A stretch of DNA of 42,219 bases, from contig CALXNS010000023.1 in NCBI GenBank assembly GCA_944389815.1, positions 1 through 42,219 on the forward strand, in the 5' to 3' direction. Below are positions 31,921 through 42,181 of the stretch, in pieces. Numbering within the stretch: the first letter of the stretch is position 1; the number at the start of each line of letters is the position of its first letter. The notes beneath the pieces are model-generated. The model was not told the origin of the DNA, made no database searches, and saw only the letters and a list, made by a program, of their open reading frames with translations. A program made the position numbers and the translations under genes. Source of the DNA: an uncultured Victivallis sp. GTDB lineage: Bacteria; Verrucomicrobiota; Lentisphaeria; Victivallales; Victivallaceae.

Positions 31921-33483
31921 TCAGAAAGCAAGCGGGGAATCCGGGATGTTTTTCCGGTAGTTGATCGCTTCGAACAGATGCTCTTCGCAAAGCGCCTCAC
32001 AACCGCCGAGGTCGGCGATGGTGCGCGCCACCTTTAAAATACGATCATAGGCGCGCGGACTGAGCTTAAAACGCGTCACCGCCTGACGAAGCAGCGTTTT
32101 TCCCGTGTCCGAAATGCGGCAGAACTCCTGCAGTTCCCGGCTCCCCATCTGACCGTTGCAGTGAATCGGCAATCCGGCAAAACGCCGCTGTTGAATTTCC
32201 CGGGCCCGGATCACCCGTTGCCGGATCAATATGCTCGACTCTCCGGCGGGCGCGGCGAGCAGTTCATCCTCGGTCAGGCGGCGGACTTCGATTTGAAGAT
32301 CGATGCGATCGAGCAGCGGTCCGGATATTTTCTTTAAATACCGTCGTTTTTCCTCAATCCGGCAGGTGCATCCCAATTCCACTTCGCCGCGTCCGCAGGG
32401 ACAGGGATTCATGGCGGCGCAGAGAATGAAACGCGCCGGAAACACACAGCTTCCCGCCGCACGACTCACGGTGATGATGCCGTCTTCCAGCGGCTGGCGC
32501 AACACCTCAAGCACGTTGCGCTTGAATTCCGGCAGCTCGTCGAGAAACAGCACCCCGTTGTGCGCCAGACTGATCTCCCCCGGATGCGGGTCGCGCCCGC
32601 CGCCGATCAAACCGACATCGGAAACGGTGTGGTGCGGCGCACGAAACGGTCGCCGATTGACCAGCGGTTCGCCGTGTCCCAGCAACCCAAGCACGCTGTA
32701 AATACGGCTGGTTTCCAATGTTTCCGCCAGCGTCATCGGCGGCAGAATTCCGGGGAGGCGATTGGCCAGCATCGATTTTCCCGTTCCGGGCGGCCCGGTC
32801 ATGAGGATGTTGTGACCGCCCGCGGCGGCAATTTCCAGTGCCCGCCGCGCCATGGTCTGCCCCTTCACCTCCGCGAAGTCGGGCAGCCGGCTGCTGGTAC
32901 GCTCCAGATAATCGTGCAGACTGGCGCGATAAGGTTCGGGCAGCTCCGGCACGGTCAGGCAGTGAACCGCTTCACGCAGGGAAGCGACCGGATAAACCGG
33001 CAGGGTATTGCCGGCGGCCAGTGCCGCCTCTTCCGCATTGGCCCTCGGAACCAGAAAACCGGCAAGCCCCCGGCGGTGCGCCAGCATCGCCGCGATCGGC
33101 AGTGCGCCGCGCACCGGACGTACGGTTCCGTCGAGAGCCAGTTCGCCGAGGACGGCGAAGGTGTGCAATCTTTCCTGCGGGATCGTTCCCGCCGCGGCCA
33201 GCATCGCCAACGCCATCCCCAGGTCGAAACCGGTTCCCTCTTTGCGCAGATCCGCCGGCGCAAGATTGATGACCGTATTCCCGCGCAACGCCGGAAAGCT
33301 GCTGCTCAACACTGCGGAACGGATTCGGTCGCGGCTCTCGCGAACCGCCGCATCCGGCAGACCGACGACGGAAATCGGAGAATCCGGACCGACCGGGGTG
33401 TTGCGATTTGTGATATGCACCTCGATTTCAACGAGATGCGCTTCGATCCCGATGACGGTTGCTGAATAGGTTTTGGCGATCAT
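31921..33483 (-). CDS. comM: YifB/ComM Mg-chelatase-like AAA ATPase
   Basis: A 520-residue hexameric helicase-type ATPase; ComM promotes branch migration during natural transformation and homologous recombination in some bacteria. The N-terminal Lon-protease-like subdomain (INLAPADLRKEG, VLGELALDG) is followed by Walker A GPPGTGKS (230-237), Walker B VLFLDELPEF, and the C-terminal RAYDRILKVARTIADL domain. A zinc-like Cys cluster (CPCGRGEVELGCTC) is present as in the family. ATG 33483 is preferred, with AAGGAG 12 bases upstream; a GTG at 33498 would overlap the kinase stop. It follows rsmD and the kinase in an operon. Confidence 0.92.
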   Translation of the reverse strand: MIAKTYSATVIGIEAHLVEIEVHITNRNTPVGPDSPISVVGLPDAAVRESRDRIRSAVLSSSFPALRGNTVINLAPADLRKEGTGFDLGMALAMLAAAGTIPQERLHTFAVLGELALDGTVRPVRGALPIAAMLAHRRGLAGFLVPRANAEEAALAAGNTLPVYPVASLREAVHCLTVPELPEPYRASLHDYLERTSSRLPDFAEVKGQTMARRALEIAAAGGHNILMTGPPGTGKSMLANRLPGILPPMTLAETLETSRIYSVLGLLGHGEPLVNRRPFRAPHHTVSDVGLIGGGRDPHPGEISLAHNGVLFLDELPEFKRNVLEVLRQPLEDGIITVSRAAGSCVFPARFILCAAMNPCPCGRGEVELGCTCRIEEKRRYLKKISGPLLDRIDLQIEVRRLTEDELLAAPAGESSILIRQRVIRAREIQQRRFAGLPIHCNGQMGSRELQEFCRISDTGKTLLRQAVTRFKLSPRAYDRILKVARTIADLGGCEALCEEHLFEAINYRKNIPDSPLAF

Positions 33484-33494
33484 TTTAAATGATT

Positions 33495-34577
33495 TCACTC
33501 CTTGGACGGCTGCAATGAGAGTTCGAGCAACTTCTCCGCCGCGTGCCAGAAAGTGGCGGGGTGTCTTGTTTTTGCAACATCTTTCAGAACGGCAAAACGT
33601 TGCAGTGTGTCAGGAAGATTCGCTCTTCCCGGTCGATCCGGTTCCAGCAGGATCTGATTTGCCTGCGTATCCCACATGATGACGTTGCGGTGTTCAATCA
33701 GCGCCAGATCAAGATAAAAATGAGCAAGGAACAATGTTTCGAGCCACGCAGATTCCCCCTCGAGTATCAGATCGCGTCGCGGATCCGATTGGCGGATCGT
33801 ATGTTGCGGCGTCCGGGCAAATTTGCGGTCATTTTCATCACTTTGAACGAATTTCCAATAAGAATCGCGGATTTGTCTCTCCCGTTTCGCCCACTGCGCT
33901 TCAAGCATCCGCGCTTCCCGGATCAATCCGCGGTGCAGGAAATTTTCAGCATCTCCAATTCCGCACCGGGCGATCCATTCACACATTTCCCGGTCGGCAA
34001 GAATCCGGCGGCATTCCAGAATGAGCCGTTCCATCCGGTAACGGCGGGACGGCAGCAGTGAATCGCACCAGTTCTTCTGCCGGACGCCGGCAACGTCGAC
34101 CAGTGCGAACCTGCGGCGCACGGTATCGTACAGAATGTTGCCGAAATGGAAATCCGGATGGAACAGATCACTTTCAAGCATTTCTCGGACGAAATGGGTC
34201 AGGCCGCGAAGAAATTCTTCCGGATTCTCCGTTCCGGAAACGATGTTGCCATACCAGTATTCCCCGGCCGAACACGTATCCGGCAGCGCGGCGGTGATGA
34301 TCACATTTCCGTCAGCCAATGAACGCCCCAACGCAAGATATTCCACGCATGGAACATGCGTCGAGCGGAGCAGCATTGCGGATTTCCATTCGCCGATCAT
34401 GTGGCGCCCGCCGCGGAAATCATGTTTCCAGAAAAATTCCCCACACGCCAGCACCTCCCGAATATCGCTGCGTTTCACCGAAATGCCGCCACCCGGCAAA
34501 GATTCCTCCGGATGATCTCCGAGACGGCGGTGTGCATCTTCATCAGCGAAGATCCAGCGATAAGAACTGCTGCTCAT
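33495..34577 (-). CDS. Lipopolysaccharide kinase (Kdo/WaaP)-like protein
   Basis: A 360-residue protein with an eukaryotic-like kinase fold of the WaaP/Kdo kinase type. The catalytic loop HPDFHFGN (140-147) and the metal-binding VDVAG (Asp161) are intact; an Arg/Lys-rich ATP-site strand (SVKRSDIRE) lies near the start. The last ~170 residues are helical and not family-typical, so the true partner may be another glycolipid or protein. The start overlaps the rsmD stop (ATGA) and the stop nearly abuts comM. No other LPS gene is in the window, so its place here is unexplained. Confidence 0.7.
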   Translation of the reverse strand: MSSSSYRWIFADEDAHRRLGDHPEESLPGGGISVKRSDIREVLACGEFFWKHDFRGGRHMIGEWKSAMLLRSTHVPCVEYLALGRSLADGNVIITAALPDTCSAGEYWYGNIVSGTENPEEFLRGLTHFVREMLESDLFHPDFHFGNILYDTVRRRFALVDVAGVRQKNWCDSLLPSRRYRMERLILECRRILADREMCEWIARCGIGDAENFLHRGLIREARMLEAQWAKRERQIRDSYWKFVQSDENDRKFARTPQHTIRQSDPRRDLILEGESAWLETLFLAHFYLDLALIEHRNVIMWDTQANQILLEPDRPGRANLPDTLQRFAVLKDVAKTRHPATFWHAAEKLLELSLQPSKE

Positions 34578-35164
34578 CGTTTCAACGCTCCGATCAGAAA
34601 GTCGGTTCCGCCGAAACGACGGATTCCGGCATGTTCCAGCGCATTTCCGCTTTCAAGCAGGAACGGACCGGCCGCGCCGGGCGTATCCGGAATCTCCCAG
34701 ATCAACAGTGCGCCACCAAAACTCTCCCGGAACAGTTTCGCATTCGTCAACTGCCGGAAATATTCCATCGATTTTGCGTAAGGCGGGTCGGCGAAAATCA
34801 GATCCATCGGTGCGTAACGGCGGTATCCAACCGGATTCAACGCGTTTCCGGCAAGGAGGATCACTTCATTTCCCAGAGCGGCGGCCCCGGCGGGACGACA
34901 GGCCGCCACCCGCGCGGCATTGCGTTCGATGACCCGCAGATGAGTCTTTTCCACTTCGACCAGCAGCACCAGCGCCGCGCCGCGGCTGAAGGCTTCCAGC
35001 CCGAGTGCACCCGAACCGGAAAAGAGATCGAGCACCCGTTTCCCGGTGAAATCACCGAGACTGTCGAAGAGCGCCTTGCGCGAACGCGCCGCAGTCGGAC
35101 GCACTTCCATGCCCGGAAGAGTTTCCAGTTCGAGATTTCGTGCAGAGCCACCGATAATCCGCAT
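34574..35164 (-). CDS. rsmD: 16S rRNA (guanine966-N2)-methyltransferase RsmD
   Basis: A 196-residue SAM-dependent methyltransferase of 30S assembly. It starts MRIIGGSARNLELETLPG, with RPTAARSRKALFDSL, the SAM motif LDLFSGSGALGLEA and the catalytic ADPPY. These match RsmD over its length. It sits 7 bases downstream of guaA and its stop overlaps the kinase start (ATGA). Confidence 0.94.
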   Translation of the reverse strand: MRIIGGSARNLELETLPGMEVRPTAARSRKALFDSLGDFTGKRVLDLFSGSGALGLEAFSRGAALVLLVEVEKTHLRVIERNAARVAACRPAGAAALGNEVILLAGNALNPVGYRRYAPMDLIFADPPYAKSMEYFRQLTNAKLFRESFGGALLIWEIPDTPGAAGPFLLESGNALEHAGIRRFGGTDFLIGALKR

Positions 35165-35171
35165 GCTTATT

Positions 35172-36713
<1,542 letters not shown>

Positions 36714-36761
36714 GGAATGATCCGGTGGTTCGAAGTTGAACATCCTTTATTATTTTCATTT

Positions 36762-36790
36762 AATATAGCACAAAAAAATCATTTTTTAAA
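36762..36790 (-). promoter_or_regulatory. guaA operon promoter
   Basis: On the minus strand TTTAAA (36785-36790), 17 bases, TATATT (36762-36767). The same TTTAAA-17-TATATT pattern precedes the NahK-like gene. Confidence 0.6.
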
Positions 36791-36879
36791 GAGACTTGTC
36801 TTTCTTTTTTCAATTTTGCGAAGTATGTTAAGTTGTTTTCGAAAAAAAATCAGTTCCAAACAGGAAAACACGGAAAGAG

Positions 36880-37992
36880 ATGAAAAACTTTGACGTGGCT
36901 GAGTTCGACCGGAATATGGCGGTCGATTCGTCCGGTGCCGAAGGCATCGTTTATTGCAACGTGGATACGCCGGGATTCCGGTTGGCTGGATTGCCTTTTC
37001 GAGAAGAATGCGGCGGTGCGTTCCGTCGGCTGCCGCATGATCCGGCATTGCCGACGGCGGTCGACGGACTGGCCTGGCACACAGCGGGAGCTCAGATCGC
37101 ATTCCGCACCGACAGTCGCAAGGTCCTGGTTCGGGCGAAGTTGCGGGACCGTTCCTGGATGGATCACATGGCGATGACCGGAATTTTCGGGTTCGATCTC
37201 TATGTCGGCGGTCCCGGGAAATATCGCTTCCAGGGCGTGACCCGGTTTCCGGTCGACGCGTGGGAATACGAGTGCGAGCTTTACAGCTGCGACACGGCAA
37301 TGGAACGGGAGTTTCTGATCAACTTCCCCTTGTACAGCGGAGTTGAAGCGCTGGCGATCGGTCTGGAACGCGGGGCGACGGTTTCCGCGCCGCAACCGTG
37401 GCGCGATCCCCGGCCGGTCGTGGTTTACGGCACGTCAATCACGCAGGGGGGATGCGCATCGCGTCCGGGGATGGCGTACACGAACATCTTGAGTCGTTAT
37501 TACAACCGGCCGTTTCTCAATTTCGGTTTCTCCGGCAGCGGAAAAGGCGAACCGGAAGTGGTGCGCCACCTTGCTTCCATTGCGGATCCCGCGCTTTTTC
37601 TGCTCGGTTACGAAGCCAACGCCGGCGCCGCCGGCATCCGCGATACCCTTGACCGGACGTTGTCGATTCTGCGCGAACGTCATCTTTCCACGCCGATTCT
37701 GGTGATTTCGCGTCTCCGTCAGAATTGGGAGATTCGCGATTCCGGTTCGCCGCTGCTCCGAGCGCACGAGGCGGTTCAATCGGTTGATTTCCAACGGAAT
37801 TTGGTCGAACTTCGCCGCCGGAGCGGGGACGAAAACATATATTTCATCGATGGAGGCACGCTCTCCGGAAGAGACTGGGAGGAGACCACCGTCGACGGAT
37901 GCCACCCGACGGATCTTGGATTCTATCGCGTCGCCGAAGGATTGATTCCGGCGCTCGATGTGTTGTTGAATAATGAAAGAATTTCAGAATGA
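36880..37992 (+). CDS. SGNH-fold hydrolase / carbohydrate esterase
   Basis: A 370-residue protein. An N-terminal beta-sandwich (to ~175) precedes a SGNH hydrolase domain with the catalytic Ser186 in YGTSITQGGCASRPG, the oxyanion-region GFSGSGKGEPEV, and the late Asp/His of DGCHPTDLGF. Two-domain SGNH esterases of this layout often remove acetyl groups from polysaccharides such as xylan; the substrate here is unknown. GGAAAGAG precedes ATG 36880. No signal peptide is seen. The stop overlaps the prmA start (ATGA), coupling a hydrolase with a ribosomal methyltransferase. Confidence 0.8.
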   Translation: MKNFDVAEFDRNMAVDSSGAEGIVYCNVDTPGFRLAGLPFREECGGAFRRLPHDPALPTAVDGLAWHTAGAQIAFRTDSRKVLVRAKLRDRSWMDHMAMTGIFGFDLYVGGPGKYRFQGVTRFPVDAWEYECELYSCDTAMEREFLINFPLYSGVEALAIGLERGATVSAPQPWRDPRPVVVYGTSITQGGCASRPGMAYTNILSRYYNRPFLNFGFSGSGKGEPEVVRHLASIADPALFLLGYEANAGAAGIRDTLDRTLSILRERHLSTPILVISRLRQNWEIRDSGSPLLRAHEAVQSVDFQRNLVELRRRSGDENIYFIDGGTLSGRDWEETTVDGCHPTDLGFYRVAEGLIPALDVLLNNERISE

Positions 37993-38873
37993 ATGATTTG
38001 ATCTATTGTGTCCAGCTGCTGGATCTCTCGGCGCAGCCGGAATTGACCGCGGAGATGCTTTCGGCACTGGAGTTGGAGTTCAGCAGCTGGGAAGACCGTG
38101 AAAATCGCCGCTTCCTGTACAGCGTATACGCGCCGACTCCGGAAGAGGCGGCGGAAAACCGTCGCCGGATTGAAGAAGCTCTCAGGCAATGGCGCGAATT
38201 CGGTGTGGAGATCGGCGAAATTCGCGATGTGGAAATCCGTCGCGAGGATTGGGCGGAGGCGTGGAAGAAGTATTTCAATTTGATTCCAATTTCCCCGCGG
38301 TTGATGATCAAACCAAGCTGGCTGGAATATACGCCGACTCCGGGACAGAAGGTTCTGGAGATCGATCCCGGCATGAGTTTCGGAACCGGTCAGCATGCCA
38401 CAACCTATTTCTGTTTGAAGATGATCGACCGTCTGGCCGGAACGCCGGACGTCCATTCGATGCTGGATGCCGGGTGCGGTTCGGGGATTCTGGCGATCGG
38501 TGCGGCGCTCCTGGGGTACGACCCGGTCGACGCCTTCGATTACGATCCCGACGCGGTGCGGGTTGCCGCGGAAAATCTTGCCGCCAATGGAATTGAAACG
38601 GTGAAACCGGAAGTCGCCGACGCGGCGAATTATTCCGGACGCCCGGAAAAATACGATCTGGTCTGCGCGAACATCCTCGGGCATCTGCTCAAGGCGTATC
38701 GTCACAACATCGCCGGATGGGTTCGTCCGAACGGTTTTCTGGTTCTCGCCGGGATTCTCGAACGGGAATATCCCGACGTGCGGAATGCATTCACTGCAAT
38801 CGGTTTCGAGGAGGTCGAAAACGAAACGCTTCGTGAATGGACCAGCGGGCTCTTCCGGAAGGCATCCCGATAA
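37989..38873 (+). CDS. prmA: Ribosomal protein L11 methyltransferase PrmA
   Basis: A 294-residue SAM-dependent methyltransferase that modifies L11. The N-terminal substrate domain is followed by IDPGMSFGTGQHATT, the SAM motif LDAGCGSGILAIGA, and the NILGHLL catalytic segment. The start ATG 37989 overlaps the SGNH gene stop. It is convergent with the OppC-type gene, six bases between stops. Confidence 0.93.
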   Translation: MNDLIYCVQLLDLSAQPELTAEMLSALELEFSSWEDRENRRFLYSVYAPTPEEAAENRRRIEEALRQWREFGVEIGEIRDVEIRREDWAEAWKKYFNLIPISPRLMIKPSWLEYTPTPGQKVLEIDPGMSFGTGQHATTYFCLKMIDRLAGTPDVHSMLDAGCGSGILAIGAALLGYDPVDAFDYDPDAVRVAAENLAANGIETVKPEVADAANYSGRPEKYDLVCANILGHLLKAYRHNIAGWVRPNGFLVLAGILEREYPDVRNAFTAIGFEEVENETLREWTSGLFRKASR

Positions 38874-38879
38874 TTTTCT

Positions 38880-39806
38880 TCAACCGTTCGTCCGGGGATC
38901 GAGTGCATCGCGCAATTCGTCCCCGAGCACGTTCAACGCCAGCACCAGCACGAACATGAAACAGGTCGCCGCGGCAATCTCCCACCAGATGCCGCGCCAG
39001 AGCCGTTCCTGGCCGTCGGAGATCATCACGCCCCAGCTCGGAGCGTTCTGGACGCCGAATCCGAGGTAACTTACGATCACTTCGCTCATGATCGCCCCGG
39101 CGAAAGTCAGCGTGAAGTAAATGATCACCAGATGAAACACATTGGGAATGATGTGCCGCAGAACGATCATTGGCGAACTCACTCCCGCCACGCGCGCGGC
39201 GGCGACATACGGCATCGTACGCAAACGCATCGTTTCGCTGCGTACGACCCGGCACAACGTCACCCAGCTGGTAAGTCCGATCGCCAGATAAACCGCCAGC
39301 ATTCCCGGTTCGGCCCGCAACACGGTTCCGAGTGCGCTGACGATTCCCATGAGCGACGGAGAAAGAAAATTGCGCGACATCAGAAGCGCCAGCGCCAGAA
39401 TGAAAAGCAACGTCGGCATCGATGCGAAGGTGCTGTACAGCCATACGATCCATTCATCGAGTTTTCCCCCGTAGAAACCTGCAACGGCACCGAGCAGCAT
39501 GCCGAGCACGGCGGAGATCACGCCGGCGATCACCCCGACCTTGACCGCGGTCGCACTGCCGGCAATTGCGCGCAGCATGACGTCGCGTCCCTGATAATCG
39601 GTTCCCATCCAGTGATCGGGGGAGGGGGGCGAAAATGGAATTTCTTCGTTGATCTGTTGATAAACAGGCACTTGACCGGTCTCTTCGCAGATGATTTCAT
39701 AAATCTCCACTCCGACCGCCGCCGCCACATAGAGCAGCACGATCAGCAGCGCTCCCATGGCCCACGGGCGTTTCCGCAATCTTCTCCACGTCAGAGACGT
39801 GTTCAT
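38880..39806 (-). CDS. OppC/DppC-type peptide ABC permease, orphan
   Basis: A 308-residue permease with an N-terminal membrane segment, the HWMGTDYQGRDVMLRAIAGS segment of OppC/DppC proteins, five further membrane spans and the EAA loop ARVAGVSSPMIVLRHIIPN. It would form half of the channel of an oligopeptide or nickel importer. The partner OppB, the ATPases and the binding protein are not in the window. Its ATG overlaps the mnmG stop (ATGA), so it is translated with mnmG. Confidence 0.88.
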   Translation of the reverse strand: MNTSLTWRRLRKRPWAMGALLIVLLYVAAAVGVEIYEIICEETGQVPVYQQINEEIPFSPPSPDHWMGTDYQGRDVMLRAIAGSATAVKVGVIAGVISAVLGMLLGAVAGFYGGKLDEWIVWLYSTFASMPTLLFILALALLMSRNFLSPSLMGIVSALGTVLRAEPGMLAVYLAIGLTSWVTLCRVVRSETMRLRTMPYVAAARVAGVSSPMIVLRHIIPNVFHLVIIYFTLTFAGAIMSEVIVSYLGFGVQNAPSWGVMISDGQERLWRGIWWEIAAATCFMFVLVLALNVLGDELRDALDPRTNG

Positions 39807-41680
39807 GAGTTCAATCCTCCGAATTTTCCCGCACGACGAATCAGCGCCACCTGGAGCAGGGCGATGTCCGCCACCGTCACGCCGTCGATTCGTCCGGCCT
39901 GCGCCAGCGTGCCCGGCGTAACCTTGAGCAGTTTCTGACGAGCCTCGTTGCTCAATCCGGCCACGGCGGCGTAATCGAATCCGGCAGGGATGGAAATGTT
40001 TTCCAACTTCCTCAATTTGCGGATTTCACTTTCTTCCCGCTGGAGATAACCGTCATAACGCGCCTCGATCAAAAGTTCGCGCCAGATGCGGCGCCCCTGA
40101 CGGGTATCTTCAATCCGCGGCAGAAGATGGCCGGGGAAGGGGAGGGGAGACGAACCAGGAGAAGCGGAATCGTCGTCCATCTCCTTTAAATGAACCAGAA
40201 GCGTTTTGCCCTGATAACGACGCTGACGGCAGAGTTCGATAACGTTGTTCAATTCCGTTTGGTAAAGTTTGAATCTGCGATATTTCTCTTCCGGCAGCAA
40301 TCCGGCCTCATGAGCGAATTCCGACAATCGCAGATCCGCGTTGTCCTGCCGCAACAGCAGCCGGTATTCGGCGCGACTGGTGAAAAGGCGATACGGTTCA
40401 ACGATTTCCTTCGTGGTAAGATCGTCAACCATAACTCCGATATAACTGGAGTCGCGTCCCATTTCGAGCGGCGTTTTTCCTGCGGCGAACCGTGCCGCGT
40501 TCATGCCGGCGACCAGACCTTGGCCAGCGGCTTCCTCATAACCGCTGGTACCGTTGATCTGCCCGGCGGCGAAGAGATTCTCCCAGCGTTTGATGCGCAA
40601 GGAGCGTTCCAATTGATCCGGCGGCAGAAAATCGTATTCGATGGCGTAGGCGTAACGGGAGATGACCGCATGTTCCATGCCGGGAATCGAATGAATCATC
40701 CGGCGCTGGACATCGGGCGGTAGACTGGTGGAAATTCCATTAATATAATATTCGCGCGTCTGCGCCCCCTCTGGTTCGAGGTAGAGCAAATGGCGCGGAT
40801 GCTGCGGAAAACGGACGACCTTGTCTTCAAACGACGGACAGTAACGTGTTCCGATTCCCTTGATAACGCCTTGATACATGGGAGATTTGTCGAGATTTCC
40901 CCGGACGATTTCCGCGGTCTCGTCGGTGGAATAAACCATATAACAGGGCAGGGCATGGGAAACCGCCTGTGGTAAATCAGGCAGCAAATCCCTGTCCCAG
41001 CAGGAAAATTGTTCCTCCTGGCACTCCGATTGCTGCAACTGCATCTGAGAGAAATCGATTGTTTTTGCAAGAATGCGGGGAGGGGTTCCGGTTTTGAGCC
41101 GTCCGATCCGGAGCCCGAGCTGCTGATGCAGTGAACCACTCAAAAAAGAGGCGGGAAAATCCCCGGCGCGCCCGCCGGGAAAATTTTTCAATCCGTAATG
41201 GAGTCTTCCGTTGAGAAATGTTCCGGTCGTCAGGACGACGCTGCGGCAGTGGATTCGGTCTCCAAACTGGTTTTCAATACCGCAGATGCGACCATTTTCA
41301 AGCAAAAAACCGGTGACCTCCGCCTGAAGAATGTCGATTTGCGGGGTTTCTTCGAGCAACAGCTTCATACCGCGCTGATAAGCGACTTTATCGCACTGTG
41401 AACGTGGAGAACGCACCGCCGGCCCCTTTGTACGGTTCAACATGCGAAATTGAATCGACGCGGCATCGGTTACGATCCCCTGAGCTCCGCCCATGGCATC
41501 GATTTCGCGAACGACCTGTCCCTTGGCGATACCGCCGATGGCCGGGTTGCAACTCATCTGAGCGATATGATCCATATTGAGCGTGACCAGCAGGACGGAT
41601 GCGCCGATGCGTGCCGCGCTGAACGCAGCCTCACAACCGGCATGACCGGCGCCGATTACTATAACATCATAAGATTTCAT
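39803..41680 (-). CDS. mnmG: tRNA uridine 5-carboxymethylaminomethyl modification enzyme MnmG
   Basis: MnmG (GidA), with MnmE, modifies U34 of certain tRNAs. The 625-residue protein has the FAD motif VIGAGHAGCEAA (about 7-18), CNPAIGGIAKGQVVREIDAMGG, the RTKGPAVRSPRSQCDK segment, the active-site Cys region GTRYCPSFEDKVVRF and the conserved NGTSGYEEAAGQG. A Ser/Pro-rich insert (about DDDSASPGSSPLPFPG) lies before the C-terminal helical domain. Length is normal. Its stop overlaps the oppC-type start; mnmE is not in the window. Confidence 0.96.
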   Translation of the reverse strand: MKSYDVIVIGAGHAGCEAAFSAARIGASVLLVTLNMDHIAQMSCNPAIGGIAKGQVVREIDAMGGAQGIVTDAASIQFRMLNRTKGPAVRSPRSQCDKVAYQRGMKLLLEETPQIDILQAEVTGFLLENGRICGIENQFGDRIHCRSVVLTTGTFLNGRLHYGLKNFPGGRAGDFPASFLSGSLHQQLGLRIGRLKTGTPPRILAKTIDFSQMQLQQSECQEEQFSCWDRDLLPDLPQAVSHALPCYMVYSTDETAEIVRGNLDKSPMYQGVIKGIGTRYCPSFEDKVVRFPQHPRHLLYLEPEGAQTREYYINGISTSLPPDVQRRMIHSIPGMEHAVISRYAYAIEYDFLPPDQLERSLRIKRWENLFAAGQINGTSGYEEAAGQGLVAGMNAARFAAGKTPLEMGRDSSYIGVMVDDLTTKEIVEPYRLFTSRAEYRLLLRQDNADLRLSEFAHEAGLLPEEKYRRFKLYQTELNNVIELCRQRRYQGKTLLVHLKEMDDDSASPGSSPLPFPGHLLPRIEDTRQGRRIWRELLIEARYDGYLQREESEIRKLRKLENISIPAGFDYAAVAGLSNEARQKLLKVTPGTLAQAGRIDGVTVADIALLQVALIRRAGKFGGLNS

Positions 41681-41741
41681 AACAATAAATCAAATTCCCG
41701 AATCCACCGTTCCAGGAGAAAATGCCGTCGGTGTATTCTAT

Positions 41742-41770
41742 AAAATACTTCCGGAATGAGTTTTTATCAA
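41742..41770 (-). promoter_or_regulatory. Candidate mnmG promoter
   Basis: On the minus strand TTGATA (41765-41770), 17 bases, TATTTT (41742-41747), about 55 bases of leader to ATG 41680. Confidence 0.5.
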
Positions 41771-41862
41771 ATGAATTCAGAAATTCCGCCATACTATTTT
41801 GGAAATTTCAGCAAGGCTGCGACATTTCTGGTTGGGGAATGATATTTTTATCATCAAGTTAT

Positions 41863-41879
41863 TAACAAGCAGCTTGTTA
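41863..41879. promoter_or_regulatory. 17-bp palindrome, candidate operator
   Basis: TAACAAGC-A-GCTTGTTA is perfectly symmetric around A41871. It lies about 90 bases upstream of the mnmG promoter in the long non-coding region; its purpose is unknown. Confidence 0.45.
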
Positions 41880-42090
41880 GGATTTTGCATCAACTTGCAA
41901 ATCAACATATTGCAATATATTCACCCATATCGATCCCCTGCTCGATACTTAACATAACATACATTATGCGACGTTATAAATACGTCAGGAATGCACGCAG
42001 AGCATGGGAAAAACCAAACGGATACAATCACCCTGCCCGGATGGTTCGAACACGTCAGCGGCGTTTTATGGAGTTTTTTTCCATTGCCGG

Positions 42091-42128
42091 TTAATAATAA
42101 AAACGCCGTATCAAAAACGATACGACGC
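42091..42128 (-). terminator. Rho-independent terminator of a gene entering from the right
   Basis: On the minus strand a 10-bp stem (42119-42128 with 42103-42112, two G-T pairs), a 6-base loop, then TTTTTATTATT. It ends the minus-strand gene whose last codons lie at 42182-42219. Confidence 0.75.
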
Positions 42129-42181
42129 CTTCCGCAATGGTTTTATACAATTATGGTAATTCTTGATATTTGACAAACTAA

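Larger units (their letters stand above)
41681..42180. other. 500-bp non-coding AT-rich region upstream of mnmG
   Basis: No gene is convincingly seen. It holds the mnmG promoter (41742-41770), a 17-bp palindrome (41863-41879), short frames without ribosome binding sites, and a minus-strand terminator (42091-42128). Confidence 0.6.

Noticed and set aside
41885..42094. A 69-codon plus-strand frame in the non-coding region
   Set aside because: No ribosome binding site, odd composition and overlap with the minus-strand terminator.
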